Source: Alphaproteobacteria bacterium
Lineage (GTDB): Bacteria; Pseudomonadota; Alphaproteobacteria; Rhodospirillales; Magnetospirillaceae
Direction: 5' to 3'
Assembly (NCBI GenBank): GCA_015232025.1
Contig: JADGAL010000003.1
Coordinates: 1 to 37,576 of the forward strand
Length of the DNA stretch: 37,576 nt
Below the pieces are notes generated by a model that saw only the letters and a list, made by a program, of their open reading frames with translations, was not told the DNA's origin and made no database searches. A program made the position numbers and the translations under genes. Numbering within the stretch: the stretch's first letter is position 1; every line of letters begins with the position of its first letter. Below are positions 19,010 to 29,155 of the stretch, in pieces.

Positions 19010-20617
19010 GTGAGCGTCATTCAGTCGAGCGTCAGCACCCGGTCGGACGAGTTCAAGGCCAACGTCCAGGCCATGAAAACCCTGGTCGCCGATCTGCGCG
19101 ACCGGGTCGCCGAGGTCAAGCTGGGCGGCGGCGAGCAGGCCCGCGAGAAACATCTGGCGCGCGGCAAGCTGTTGCCGCGCGAGCGGGTGCGCCGGCTGCT
19201 CGACATGGGTTCGCCCTTTCTGGAACTGTCGCAACTCGCCGCCTATGGCATGTATGGCGGCGAGGTGCCGGCGGCCGGCGTGATCACCGGCATCGGCCGC
19301 ATCATGGGCCGCGAATGCGTGGTGGTGGCCAACGACGCCACCGTGAAGGGCGGCAGCTACTACCCGCTGACCGTCAAGAAGCACCTGCGCGCCCAGGAGA
19401 TCGCCAAGGAGAACAACCTTCCTTGCGTTTATCTGGTCGATTCGGGCGGCGCCAATCTGCCGACCCAGGACGAGGTGTTTCCCGACCGCGACCATTTCGG
19501 CCGCATCTTCTATAATCAGGCGACCATGTCGGCGCTGGGCATCCCGCAAATCGGCGTGGTGATGGGCAGTTGCACGGCGGGCGGCGCCTACGTTCCGGCG
19601 ATGAGCGACGAAAGCGTGATCGTGCGCAACCAGGGCACCATCTTCCTGGGCGGCCCGCCGCTGGTCCGGGCGGCCACCGGCGAGGTGGTCACCGCCGAGG
19701 ATCTGGGCGGCGCCGACGTGCATTGCCGAGTCTCGGGGGTCACCGATCATTACGCCCAGGACGACGACCACGCCTTGGCGATCGCGCGCAGCATCGTGGG
19801 CAATCTGAACCGCTCGAAGGGGGTCTCGCTCGATCTGCGTCCCTCCGAGGAGCCGCTTTACGATCCGGCCGAATTGTACGGCGTGGTGCCCACCGACCTG
19901 CGCAAACCCTACGACGTGCGCGAGGTGATCGCCCGCGTGGTCGACGGCAGCCGCTTCGACGAGTTCAAGCAGCTTTACGGCGCGACGCTGGTCTGCGGCT
20001 TCGCCCACCTCTACGGCTATCCGGTGGGCATCGTCGCCAACAACGGCATCCTGTTCTCGGAATCGGCCCAGAAGGGCGCGCATTTCGTCGAGTTGTGCAG
20101 CCAGCGCGGCATTCCGCTGCTGTTCTTGCAGAACGTCACCGGCTTCATGGTCGGGCGCAAATACGAGTCGGGTGGTATCGCCAAGGACGGCGCCAAGATG
20201 GTCACGGCGGTCTCGACCACGCGGGTGCCCAAGATCACCATGATCATGGGCGGCAGCTTCGGCGCCGGCAATTACGGCATGTGCGGCCGGGCCTTCCAGC
20301 CGCGCTTCCTGTGGATGTGGCCCAACGCCCGCGTCAGCGTGATGGGCGGCGACCAGGCCGCCAACGTGCTGGCCCAGGTGCGGCGCGACGCGCTCGAGGC
20401 GCGCGGCAAGACGTGGCCGGCCGAGGAGGAGGAGGCCTTCAAGGCCCCCATCCGCCAGCAATACGAGACGCAGGGCAATCCGCTTTACGCCTCGGCCCGG
20501 CTGTGGGACGACGGCATCATCGACCCGGCCGACGCGCGCCGGGTGCTGGGGTTGTCGGTGTCGGCGGCGCTCAACGCGCCGATCGAGCCGACCACCTTCG
20601 GCGTGTTCCGCATGTGA
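19010..20617 (+). CDS. liuB: Methylcrotonyl-CoA carboxylase carboxyltransferase (beta) subunit
   Basis: [62 protein letters not shown]. Confidence 0.94.
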   Translation: MSVIQSSVSTRSDEFKANVQAMKTLVADLRDRVAEVKLGGGEQAREKHLARGKLLPRERVRRLLDMGSPFLELSQLAAYGMYGGEVPAAGVITGIGRIMGRECVVVANDATVKGGSYYPLTVKKHLRAQEIAKENNLPCVYLVDSGGANLPTQDEVFPDRDHFGRIFYNQATMSALGIPQIGVVMGSCTAGGAYVPAMSDESVIVRNQGTIFLGGPPLVRAATGEVVTAEDLGGADVHCRVSGVTDHYAQDDDHALAIARSIVGNLNRSKGVSLDLRPSEEPLYDPAELYGVVPTDLRKPYDVREVIARVVDGSRFDEFKQLYGATLVCGFAHLYGYPVGIVANNGILFSESAQKGAHFVELCSQRGIPLLFLQNVTGFMVGRKYESGGIAKDGAKMVTAVSTTRVPKITMIMGGSFGAGNYGMCGRAFQPRFLWMWPNARVSVMGGDQAANVLAQVRRDALEARGKTWPAEEEEAFKAPIRQQYETQGNPLYASARLWDDGIIDPADARRVLGLSVSAALNAPIEPTTFGVFRM

Positions 20618-20636
20618 TGGGAAGGGGGAATTGACC

Positions 20637-21422
20637 ATGGCCAGCGAATCGCTTCTCGTCGAGACGGCGGGTGGTGTCGGCATCATCACCATGAACAAGC
20701 CCGACGTTCACAACGCCTTCGACGACGCGCTGATCGACGGCATGACGGCGGCCTTCAAGGCGATGTCGGGCGACCCGCTGATCCGCGCCGTGATCCTGAA
20801 GGCCAACGGCAAAAGCTTCTCGGCCGGCGCCGATCTTGGCTGGATGAAGCGGATGGCCGGCTATTCCGAGCAGGACAATCTGCGCGACGCGATGGCCCTG
20901 GCCCTGTTGATGGAGACCATCGACACCTGCGCCAAGCCGGTGATCGGGCTGGTCGCCGGCCCCGCCTATGGCGGCGGGGTCGGGCTGGTCGCCTGCTGCG
21001 ACATCGCGCTGGCCACGCCCGACGCGGCGTTCTGCCTGTCCGAGGTGCGGCTGGGGCTGATCCCGGCGGTGATCTCGCCCTATGTGGTGCGCGCCATCGG
21101 CGACCGCGCGGCGCGCCGCTGGTTCCTGACCGCCGAACGCTTCGACGCCAAGGAGGCGTGGCGCCTGGGGCTGGTTCATCAACTGGTCGCCACCGACAAG
21201 ATGGCCGCCGAGGCGACCCGGCTGACCGATCTGATCGTCAAGAACGGCCCCGCCGCCGTGGCGGCCGCCAAGGATCTGATCCGCGTGGTCGGCGACAGCC
21301 CGATGGGGCCCGACGTGATGCGCTACACGGCGCGGCGCATCGCCGATATCCGCGCCTCCGAGGAAGGCAAGGAAGGGATTTCCGCCTTTCTTGAGAAACG
21401 CAAGCCGGGCTGGGTGGGGTGA
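20637..21422 (+). CDS. liuC: Enoyl-CoA hydratase/isomerase (methylglutaconyl-CoA hydratase)
   Basis: Crotonase fold motifs FSAGADLGWMKRMA, AGPAYGGGVGLVACCDIALA; operon position. Confidence 0.9.
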   Translation: MASESLLVETAGGVGIITMNKPDVHNAFDDALIDGMTAAFKAMSGDPLIRAVILKANGKSFSAGADLGWMKRMAGYSEQDNLRDAMALALLMETIDTCAKPVIGLVAGPAYGGGVGLVACCDIALATPDAAFCLSEVRLGLIPAVISPYVVRAIGDRAARRWFLTAERFDAKEAWRLGLVHQLVATDKMAAEATRLTDLIVKNGPAAVAAAKDLIRVVGDSPMGPDVMRYTARRIADIRASEEGKEGISAFLEKRKPGWVG

Positions 21423-21426
21423 GTTC

Positions 21427-23430
21427 ATGTTCGACAAGATCCTGATCGCCAATCGAGGCGAAATCGCCTGCCGCGTCATCCGCACCTGTCGGCGGATGGG
21501 CGTTCGCAGCGTCGCCGTGTTCTCGGACGCCGACGCCTCGGCCATGCATGTCGCGATGGCCGACGAGGCGATCCACATCGGCCCGGCCCCGGCCCGCGAA
21601 AGCTATCTGCGGGGCGACGTCATCCTTGAGGCGGCGCGGCGCGCCGGCGCCCAGGCGGTTCATCCCGGCTATGGCTTCCTGTCCGAGAACGCCGCCTTCG
21701 CCCGCGCCTGCGAGGCGGCCGGCGTGGTGTTCATCGGCCCGCCGGTGCCGGCCATCGAGGCGATGGGCTCGAAGGTCGAATCCAAGCGCCTGATGGAGGC
21801 GGCCGGCGTGCCGCTGGTGCCCGGCTATCACGGCGCCGAGCAGTCGTCCGAGGCGCTGTGCGCGGCGGCCCGAAAGATCGGCTTTCCCGTGCTGGTCAAG
21901 GCCTCGGCGGGCGGCGGCGGCAAGGGCATGCGCGTGGTGCGCGCCGAATCCGAACTGGCCGAGGCGGTGGCCTCGGCGCGGCGCGAGGCGGAAAGCTCGT
22001 TCGGCGACGGCATGCTGCTGATCGAGAAATATGTCGACCAGCCGCGCCATGTCGAGATCCAGGTGTTCGCCGACCGGCATGGAAACGTCGTCCATCTGTG
22101 GGAGCGCGATTGCTCGTTGCAGCGCCGCCACCAGAAGGTGATCGAGGAGGCTCCGGCCCCCGGCCTGGAGGATTCGGTGCGGGCGCGCATGGGCGAAGCC
22201 GGCGTCGCGGCGGCCCGCGCCGTGGGCTATGTCGGCGCGGGCACCGTCGAATTCCTGTATTCGGCCGGCGGCTTCTACTTCATCGAGATGAACACCCGGC
22301 TCCAGGTCGAGCATCCGGTCACCGAGATGATCACCGGCCGCGACCTCGTCGAATGGCAGTTGCGCGTGGCGGCCGGCGAGCGCCTGCCGCTCGCGCAAGC
22401 CGACATTCCCCGGCGCGGCCACGCCTTCGAGGCCCGGCTCTACGCCGAGGACCCGGCCCGCGACTTCATGCCCTCGATCGGCACGCTGCACCATCTGCGC
22501 CCGCCGGCCGAGGGGCCGCATGTGCGGGTCGACACCGGCGTGCGCGAGGGCGACGCGGTCTCGATCCATTACGACCCGATGATCGCCAAGCTGATCGTCT
22601 GGGACGAGGACCGCCCGGCCGCCCTGCGCCGCCTGCGCGCCGCGCTGGCCGAGTACGAGGTGGTCGGGGTGGCGACCAACGCGGCCTTCCTGGCCGCCCT
22701 GGCGGGCCATCCCGACTTCGCCAAGGACGCCGTCGACACCGGCTTCATCGAACGCCACCGGGCCGAGCTGGTGCCCGCCAACCAGCCCGCCCCGGCGGCG
22801 GTGTTGGGGGTGGCGGCGCTCGACACCATCCTGCGTCTGGATGAGCAGGCGCGCGGTCGCGCGGCGGCCTCGTCCGACCCGTACTCGCCCTGGAACGCCG
22901 CCGATGGCTGGCGGATGAACGACGACAACCACAACGACCTGATGTTCCGCGATGGCGAGCGGATCGCCACCGTGGTGGTCCATTGGCGGCGCGACGGCTG
23001 GATGCTCGATCTGCCCGATGGCCCGCCGGTGATGGCGCGGGCGGTGCGCGAGCCGTCCGGCCGCCTCACCGTCGAGTTGGACGGCATGCGGATGGCCGCC
23101 ACCGTGGTGCGCCAGGGCTTCGAGATCACCGTGCTGCTCGACGGCCGGGCCTGGAAGCTGACGCTCGACGACCCGGCGGCGCGCGCCGCCGAGCAGGGCG
23201 CCGGCACCGGCCGCCTCACCGCGCCGATGCCCGGCCGCGTGGTCTCGGTGCTGGTCGAGGCCGGCGCCGTGGTGACGCTTGGCACGCCCTTGATGGTGCT
23301 CGAAGCGATGAAGATGGAACACACCATCCGCGCGCCGGCCGACGGCACCGTCACCGCCGTCCATTTCGCGGCCGGCGACCAGGTCTCGGAAGCCGCCGAA
23401 CTGCTGGCCTTCGAGGCGGCCGAGGCTTGA
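21427..23430 (+). CDS. liuD: Methylcrotonyl-CoA carboxylase biotin-containing (alpha) subunit
   Basis: FDKILIANRGEIACRVIRT, biotin carboxylase motifs, VLEAMKMEHTI biotinylation site. Confidence 0.94.
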   Translation: MFDKILIANRGEIACRVIRTCRRMGVRSVAVFSDADASAMHVAMADEAIHIGPAPARESYLRGDVILEAARRAGAQAVHPGYGFLSENAAFARACEAAGVVFIGPPVPAIEAMGSKVESKRLMEAAGVPLVPGYHGAEQSSEALCAAARKIGFPVLVKASAGGGGKGMRVVRAESELAEAVASARREAESSFGDGMLLIEKYVDQPRHVEIQVFADRHGNVVHLWERDCSLQRRHQKVIEEAPAPGLEDSVRARMGEAGVAAARAVGYVGAGTVEFLYSAGGFYFIEMNTRLQVEHPVTEMITGRDLVEWQLRVAAGERLPLAQADIPRRGHAFEARLYAEDPARDFMPSIGTLHHLRPPAEGPHVRVDTGVREGDAVSIHYDPMIAKLIVWDEDRPAALRRLRAALAEYEVVGVATNAAFLAALAGHPDFAKDAVDTGFIERHRAELVPANQPAPAAVLGVAALDTILRLDEQARGRAAASSDPYSPWNAADGWRMNDDNHNDLMFRDGERIATVVVHWRRDGWMLDLPDGPPVMARAVREPSGRLTVELDGMRMAATVVRQGFEITVLLDGRAWKLTLDDPAARAAEQGAGTGRLTAPMPGRVVSVLVEAGAVVTLGTPLMVLEAMKMEHTIRAPADGTVTAVHFAAGDQVSEAAELLAFEAAEA

Positions 23431-23447
23431 TGTGAGCCAACGTCGAT

Positions 23448-23536
23448 CGTCATCCCCGCGAAGGCGGGGATCCATGGGTGTCTGGGCCAAACCGGATATC
23501 GAAACCGAATGGATTCCCGCCTTCGCGGGAATGACG
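23448..23536. repeat. Inverted pair of a palindromic REP/BIME-like repeat
   Basis: cgtcatccccgcgaaggcggggatccat and inverted atggattcccgccttcgcgggaatgacg, 28 nt each with 2 differences; each arm is itself a hairpin. Confidence 0.9.
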
Positions 23537-23574
23537 AAGGTGCTCGCCATGGCCGACATTTACGAGGGGCTGGA

Positions 23575-24477
23575 ATGCTGACATTGCCCAAATCCGTCCG
23601 GCTGGTCGAGGTCGGCCCGCGCGACGGCTTGCAGAACGAGGCGGCGCCGGTGGCGACCGAGGTCAAGATCGGGCTGATCGAGCGTCTGATCGCCGCCGGA
23701 CTGACGGTGATCGAGGCGGGCAGCTTCGTCTCGCCCAAATGGGTGCCGCGCATGGCCGATTCCGGCGCGGTGTTGAAGGCGTTGGGCCAGCGGCCGGGGA
23801 TTTCGTTCCCCGTGCTGGTCCCCAATCTCAAGGGGCTGGAGGCGGCGCTGGAGGCGGGCGCCCGCGAGATCGCGGTGTTCGGCGCCGCCTCGGAAAGCTT
23901 TTCCCAGCGCAACATCAACTGCTCGATCGCCGAAAGCCTGGACCGCTTCGCTCCGGTGGTGGCCGAGGCCCGCGCCAAGGGTCTGGTGGTGCGCGGTTAC
24001 GTCAGTTGCGTGCTGGGCTGTCCCTATGAGGGGCGGGTGGCGCCCGAGGCGGTGGCCCTGGTCGCGGCGCGGCTGTTCGAGATGGGCTGCGCCGAGGTCT
24101 CGCTGGGCGACACCATCGGCGCCGGCACGCCGCTCGCCGCCCAGGCGATGGTCGAGGCGGTCGCGGCGAAGGTGCCGGTCGAGCGTCTGGCCGCGCACTT
24201 CCACGACACCTACGGCCAGGCGCTGGCCAATCTGCTGGCGGTCATGGAGCGGGGCGTCCAGGTGATCGATTCCGCGGTCGCCGGGTTGGGCGGCTGCCCC
24301 TACGCCAAAGGCGCCACCGGCAACGTCGCCACCGAGGACGTTCTTTACATGCTGGATGGCATGGGCGTCGCGACGGGGGTCGATCTGGGCCGCCTGCTTG
24401 AGGCGGGACGCTTCGTCTGCGAGGCCCTGGCGCGGCCACCCGCGTCGCGCGTGGCCCGCGCGTTCCGAGCGAATTGA
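23575..24477 (+). CDS. liuE: Hydroxymethylglutaryl-CoA lyase
   Basis: [47 protein letters not shown]. Confidence 0.94.
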   Translation: MLTLPKSVRLVEVGPRDGLQNEAAPVATEVKIGLIERLIAAGLTVIEAGSFVSPKWVPRMADSGAVLKALGQRPGISFPVLVPNLKGLEAALEAGAREIAVFGAASESFSQRNINCSIAESLDRFAPVVAEARAKGLVVRGYVSCVLGCPYEGRVAPEAVALVAARLFEMGCAEVSLGDTIGAGTPLAAQAMVEAVAAKVPVERLAAHFHDTYGQALANLLAVMERGVQVIDSAVAGLGGCPYAKGATGNVATEDVLYMLDGMGVATGVDLGRLLEAGRFVCEALARPPASRVARAFRAN

Positions 24478-24567
24478 CTCTAAAACACGGTGCCTCGCCT
24501 TCGGCTGGTCTGTTATAGTGGCTCACCGGCGTCGGGGGGGCCCCGGAGCGGGGCACGGGATCAGGGG

Positions 24568-25068
24568 ATGAGTGGGTTCGACGGCCGCGACGTCAAGGTT
24601 TTGGTGATCGAGGACAATCAGCACGCCCGGCTTCTCATCCGCACGGTGTTGCAGACCTTGGGCGTCACCACGATCCGCGAGGCCAAGGACGGCGAGGACG
24701 GCCTTGAGGTGCTGAAGGAATTTCAGGCCGATCTGGTGATCGCCGACTGGAAGATGGAGCCGATGGACGGCCTCGTCTTCGTCGAGCGGATCAGGCGCGG
24801 CGCCGACAGCCCGAATCCCTATCTGCCGATCATCATGGTGACCGGCTACAGCGAGGCCCGTCTGGTGATCGAGGCGCGCGACGCGGGCGTCAACGAATTC
24901 CTGGCAAAGCCGATTTCGGCCAAGGCCCTGGTTGGACGGATCGTGTCGGTGCTCGACAAACCGCGGGCCTTCGTGCGTTGCGAGGGCTATTTCGGTCCCG
25001 ACAGGCGTCGACGTCAGCTTCCCTTTTCGGGTGGCGAAAGGCGAAAGCCAAGCCTTGGGGAAGGATGA
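24568..25068 (+). CDS. CheY-like response regulator with GPDRRRR C-terminal tail
   Basis: VLVIEDNQHARLLIRTVL, ADWKMEPMDG, VTGYSE, AKPISAKAL; tail YFGPDRRRRQLP. Confidence 0.9.
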   Translation: MSGFDGRDVKVLVIEDNQHARLLIRTVLQTLGVTTIREAKDGEDGLEVLKEFQADLVIADWKMEPMDGLVFVERIRRGADSPNPYLPIIMVTGYSEARLVIEARDAGVNEFLAKPISAKALVGRIVSVLDKPRAFVRCEGYFGPDRRRRQLPFSGGERRKPSLGEG

Positions 25069-25157
25069 TGATCAGGCGGGACTTCCTGTCCGCGACGAAC
25101 GGCGTTATAAGGATTCACTGCGCGTAAGACGAACCCCGCATTGCGAGATCGTGATCG

Positions 25158-25718
25158 ATGGCTGGTTATAGCCTGGAAAGGTTGAATTTTCTGGTCGTCG
25201 ACGACAACAAGCACATGCGGGCGCTTGTGAAGACGATTTTGCACGCCCTGGGCTCGAAAAGCGTGGTCGAGGCGGCGGACGGCGCCGACGCGTTCAAGGA
25301 GCTGCGTCACTTCCCCGCCGACATCATCATTTGCGACTGGAACATGTCGCCGCTCGACGGCCTGGATTTCGTTCGTCTGGTGCGTACCGGCAAGGACAGC
25401 CCCAACCCGTTCGCCGCGATCATCATGCTGACCGGCCACACCGAAATGCACCGCGTGGTCGAAGCCCGCGATGCCGGCGTGCATGAATTCCTAGCCAAGC
25501 CGATCTCGGCCAAGGCGCTGTATTCCCGAATCCGGGCGATCATCGAGCGGCCCCGACCCTTCATCCGCACCGCCACCTATTTCGGTCCCGACCGGCGTCG
25601 CCGTCAGATCGAATACAAGGGCCGCGAGCGTCGCAAGACCGTGAAGCAGGAACAGGTGGTCGATCAAAGCTCGGTCGGCCTGAGCCAGGCCGAGGTCGAG
25701 GCGCTGCTGAGCGGCTGA
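25158..25718 (+). CDS. CheY-like response regulator, paralogue of preceding gene
   Basis: FLVVDDNKHMRALVKTIL, CDWNMSPLDGLDFV, LTGHTE, AKPISAKAL; tail YFGPDRRRRQIE. Confidence 0.9.
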   Translation: MAGYSLERLNFLVVDDNKHMRALVKTILHALGSKSVVEAADGADAFKELRHFPADIIICDWNMSPLDGLDFVRLVRTGKDSPNPFAAIIMLTGHTEMHRVVEARDAGVHEFLAKPISAKALYSRIRAIIERPRPFIRTATYFGPDRRRRQIEYKGRERRKTVKQEQVVDQSSVGLSQAEVEALLSG

Positions 25719-25786
25719 GCCGGGCTGAGACTTGCGCCGGACCGCGAAAGCGGCGATAACGGGGGTAGAGCAGGAGCGCGGATTTC

Positions 25787-26275
25787 ATGAGCGGCGACGA
25801 ACCGGAATTCATCCAGCCCCCGAATACCTTGAAAAACAAGGTCAAGTACGGCCCCGACGGCGTCGATCTCGACATGCTGGAGAAGGCCGAGCAGATCATC
25901 GCCAATTTGCAGGGCAACTACCTGGAATGGGTTCAGGATGATCTGACCAAGCTGCAAGGCTTTTACGACAAGGCGCTGGCCACGCCCGAGGGCGAGCGCG
26001 CCAAAGTCTTCAAGGACTTGTTCGGCGTCGCCCATGACGTCAAGGGCCAGGGCGGAAGCTTCGGCTATCACCTGATGACGGCGATCGGCAATCAGCTTTG
26101 CCGGTTCCTCGAAGGCACCCAGAAGACGGGCGCGGCCGAGCTTGACGTCGTCAAGGTCCATCTCGACGCCATGCGTCTGGTGATCGGCCAGCGCATGGAG
26201 GGCGATGGCGGCAAGATGGGCGAGAATCTGCTGCGCGGCCTGCAAGCCGTGGTCGCCAAGGTCGCGCCCAAATAA
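25787..26275 (+). CDS. HPt-domain-like protein
   Basis: VAHDVKGQGGSFGYHLMTAIGNQLCRFLE matches the H-x-LKG-type HPt motif; adjacent to two receivers. Confidence 0.7.
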   Translation: MSGDEPEFIQPPNTLKNKVKYGPDGVDLDMLEKAEQIIANLQGNYLEWVQDDLTKLQGFYDKALATPEGERAKVFKDLFGVAHDVKGQGGSFGYHLMTAIGNQLCRFLEGTQKTGAAELDVVKVHLDAMRLVIGQRMEGDGGKMGENLLRGLQAVVAKVAPK

Positions 26276-26276
26276 C

Positions 26277-26825
26277 TCAGGTCTCGGGGCCGAAGCACTG
26301 GCCGAAATCGGAGCAGTCGTCGCAGACCGGCGACTTGCAGATCGACAGGCCCTCCTGCTCGCACATGGTGCGGTAGAAGAACTTCTTCCACTTCATGTCG
26401 CGCGTGTTGCGCGCCGCCAGCGGCCCGAAATGGCGGCGCAGCAGGCGCGACAGATCGCCGCGCTCGGCCAATCCGAGATCCTGCCACAAATGACTGGGCT
26501 TCAGCGAGCGCCGCGCCACCATGGCGGCCAGCCAGCGCGATTCGTCGCTGTTCGGCCGGGTCGCGTGGTCTTCGAGCAGCCGACGCAGATCGGCCTCCTC
26601 GGGCGAATCCGGGCCGGCATCCAAGGCGCCGCCGAGCGCCAGCCAGTCCGCCTCGGGGAAGAAGGTCGCCACGAGTCGCGCCAGTTCGGCCGGCGACAGG
26701 CCGACCGCGTGCGGCAGCGGTCGCGGCGCCTCGGCGGCCCCGATGGACAGAACGCAGGCGAACACGTGGCGGTCGAAGGGATCGCCGCCGCCATTCGCGG
26801 CCATCAGGCGAGAGTGGATGGTCAA
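26277..26825 (-). CDS. nifQ: NifQ-family nitrogen fixation / Mo-handling protein
   Basis: C-terminal CKSPVCDDCSDFGQCFGPE = CX4CX2CX5C, plus MKWKKFFYRTMCEQEGLSICKSP. Confidence 0.88.
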   Translation of the reverse strand: MTIHSRLMAANGGGDPFDRHVFACVLSIGAAEAPRPLPHAVGLSPAELARLVATFFPEADWLALGGALDAGPDSPEEADLRRLLEDHATRPNSDESRWLAAMVARRSLKPSHLWQDLGLAERGDLSRLLRRHFGPLAARNTRDMKWKKFFYRTMCEQEGLSICKSPVCDDCSDFGQCFGPET

Positions 26826-26964
26826 GGCCCGCGGTTCCCGAATCGTGGCGTCGAACGCTCTCCTAACACATCGCCGGCATGCGCGTCATTGTCCTTGGTC
26901 GGCGCTTTACCCTTCGGCGCGAAAGGCGCAAAATGACATTCAACGAGGCATTTATGGGCAATCC

Positions 26965-28533
26965 ATGACGGATCTGCGCGTCCCCCGCAGGATTGAAGTC
27001 ATCGGTGACATGGGTTTGGCGCTGGCGGTGTCGGTGGCCCTCGTGTTCTCGGCGATGGCCGGACTGGTCACCTTCCATACGCTGGCGGAGTTGTTCACCG
27101 TGGTGGTCGCCTTCGCGATCTACGGCGTCGCGTGGCATGCGCGGCGCGTGGCGTCGGACGATTATCTGCTGGTCGTGGGCATCGGCTATCTGGCGGTGGC
27201 GGTGTTCGACACCGTCCATGCGGTGGCGATCGAGGGCGCGATCGAGGACCCCACCAATCTGGCGACCCAGCTTTGGGTGACGGCGCGGACGATCGAGGCG
27301 GGATTCCTGCTCGGCGGATTGTTCGTGATGGGCCGGCGGCCCGACGTGGCGACCATCAATCTATTGGTGCTGCTGGCCACCGCCCTGGTGTTGTCGCTGC
27401 TGGCCGCCGGCTGGTTTCCCGACATGTGGACCCCGCAAGGCGGGGCGACGCTGGTTCAGCGGGTGGCCGAGGGCGCCATCGCCTGCGCGCTGCTGCTGAC
27501 GGCGGCGCTGACCTGGGCGTGGCGGGCGCGGTTCGCCAAGACGACGCTGGCCCTGATGATCGCCGCGCTGCTCCTCAAGGCGGCCAGCGAGGCGGTGTTC
27601 AGCGTCCACGGCATCGTCGACAACGCGATCAACGGGATCGGCCACGTCCTGAAGGTCGCCTCGTACTATTTGATCTACCGCGCCATGATGCTGGCCTGCC
27701 TGGAACGTCCCTACGAGACGATGTTCCGCGAATTGGCCGAGGCGCACGACCGGCTCGAGGCCATGGTCGCCCAGCGCACCGCCCAGTTGACCGGGCTGGT
27801 CTCCGAGCTTGAGCGATCGAACGAGGAGTTGGAGCACTTCGCCTACACCGCCTCGCACGACCTGCAAGAGCCGTTGCGGATGGTGACCAGCTACACGCAG
27901 CTTTTGCGCCGGCGCTACGAGGGCCGCTTCGACGCCGAGGCGGACGAATTCATCGGCTTCGTGGTCGAAGGCTCGACCCGCATGCAGCGGATGATCCACG
28001 ACCTGCTCGCCTATTCGCGGGTGAACCGCGAAGGGCGGCCGTTCACGTCGTTCCAGGCGAGCGAAGCGCTCGAGGCCGCCACCTACAACCTGACCGGCGC
28101 CATCGAGGACAGCCACGGCAAGATCGAGGCGCCCGAACCCTTGCCCGAACTGCTGGGCGACAGCGGCCAGATCGAGCGGCTGCTGCAAAACCTGATCGGC
28201 AACGCGCTGAAATACCGCCGCCCCGACGTTGCGCCGCGGATCACCGTCGCCGCGTGCGACGAGGGGGACCACTGGCACTTCCGGGTCGCCGACAACGGCA
28301 TCGGGATCGAGCCCCGCTATTGGGATCGCATTTTCATGATCTTCCAGCGCCTTCACACGCGCCGCGAATACCAGGGCACCGGCGTGGGCCTCGCTTTGTG
28401 CAAACGCATCGTCGAGCGCCATGGCGGACGCATATGGGTGGACTCGGCGCCGTCCGAGGGCAGCACCTTCCACTTCACGCTCGCCAAGCGCCCGCCCGAG
28501 CCGATCCGCCTGACCGAGCCGGCGCCCGCCTGA
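26965..28533 (+). CDS. Sensor histidine kinase with MASE3-like membrane sensor
   Basis: Multi-TM N-terminus (YLAVAVFDTVHAVAIEG), HFAYTASHDLQEPLRMV, NLIGNALKY, GTGVGLALCKRIVERHGG. Confidence 0.88.
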   Translation: MTDLRVPRRIEVIGDMGLALAVSVALVFSAMAGLVTFHTLAELFTVVVAFAIYGVAWHARRVASDDYLLVVGIGYLAVAVFDTVHAVAIEGAIEDPTNLATQLWVTARTIEAGFLLGGLFVMGRRPDVATINLLVLLATALVLSLLAAGWFPDMWTPQGGATLVQRVAEGAIACALLLTAALTWAWRARFAKTTLALMIAALLLKAASEAVFSVHGIVDNAINGIGHVLKVASYYLIYRAMMLACLERPYETMFRELAEAHDRLEAMVAQRTAQLTGLVSELERSNEELEHFAYTASHDLQEPLRMVTSYTQLLRRRYEGRFDAEADEFIGFVVEGSTRMQRMIHDLLAYSRVNREGRPFTSFQASEALEAATYNLTGAIEDSHGKIEAPEPLPELLGDSGQIERLLQNLIGNALKYRRPDVAPRITVAACDEGDHWHFRVADNGIGIEPRYWDRIFMIFQRLHTRREYQGTGVGLALCKRIVERHGGRIWVDSAPSEGSTFHFTLAKRPPEPIRLTEPAPA

Positions 28534-28716
28534 TACCGGCGAGCCATTTGCTTGACCCACCTAGTGGAAAACAGGTGTGGAAACACCAAGGACACCAAGG
28601 ACACGAAGCGGGCGGCGAATTGCCCGTACACTTTCGGTCCCTTGGTGACTCTTGGTGTCCTTTGTGCCTTGGTGGTGAACCTTTTTCCCGCCGCTGGGTC
28701 GGTTCATTGGCTCGCC
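28531..28716. repeat. Composite inverted-repeat element (accaagg/ccttggt family) with outer terminal inverted repeats
   Basis: Outer ggcgagcca (28538-28546) / tggctcgcc (28708-28716); inner aaacaccaaggacaccaaggacac (28581-28604), identical to 18288-18311; inverted cttggtg repeats 28640-28678. Confidence 0.85.
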
Positions 28717-28732
28717 CGCCTGACAGGCGGGG

Positions 28733-29065
28733 TCAGGCCCCCATCACGCCCTTGTCGCGCAGCATGGTCTGAAGCTCGCCCGACGCGGCCATCTCGCGCA
28801 CGATGTCGCAGCCGCCGACGAACTCGCCCTTGACGTAAAGCTGCGGGATGGTCGGCCAGTTGGTGAACTGCTTGATGCCTTCGCGCAGCGAGGGGTCGAC
28901 GGTGACGTCGATGCCCTTGAACTTCACGCCCAGATCCGACAGCACCTGAACCACGGCGGCCGAGAAGCCGCACTGCGGAAACATCGGCGTGCCCTTCATG
29001 TACAGGACGACGGGGTTCTCGGTGATTTCCTGGGTGATGCGATCGTTAACGGTGGTGCCGGTCAT
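28733..29065 (-). CDS. grxD: Monothiol glutaredoxin, Grx4 family
   Basis: [44 protein letters not shown]. Confidence 0.94.
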   Translation of the reverse strand: MTGTTVNDRITQEITENPVVLYMKGTPMFPQCGFSAAVVQVLSDLGVKFKGIDVTVDPSLREGIKQFTNWPTIPQLYVKGEFVGGCDIVREMAASGELQTMLRDKGVMGA

Positions 29066-29155
29066 GTGATCATCCCTGCTGGTCGCGCCAAACGCCCCCG
29101 TCCGCATCGCCGGTCGGGGGTTGCCCTTTGGATATGGCCCCTTGGGCCGGCCTCG

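Noticed and set aside
18329-20698. 789-aa minus ORF
   Set aside because: Antisense to the isomerase-like gene and liuB; GC-driven lack of stops.
21238-23559. 773-aa minus ORF
   Set aside because: Antisense to liuD; shadow composition.
24474-24520. Promoter for the first response regulator (ttgact ... tatagt)
   Set aside because: Spacing between hexamers is far too long for a standard sigma70 promoter.
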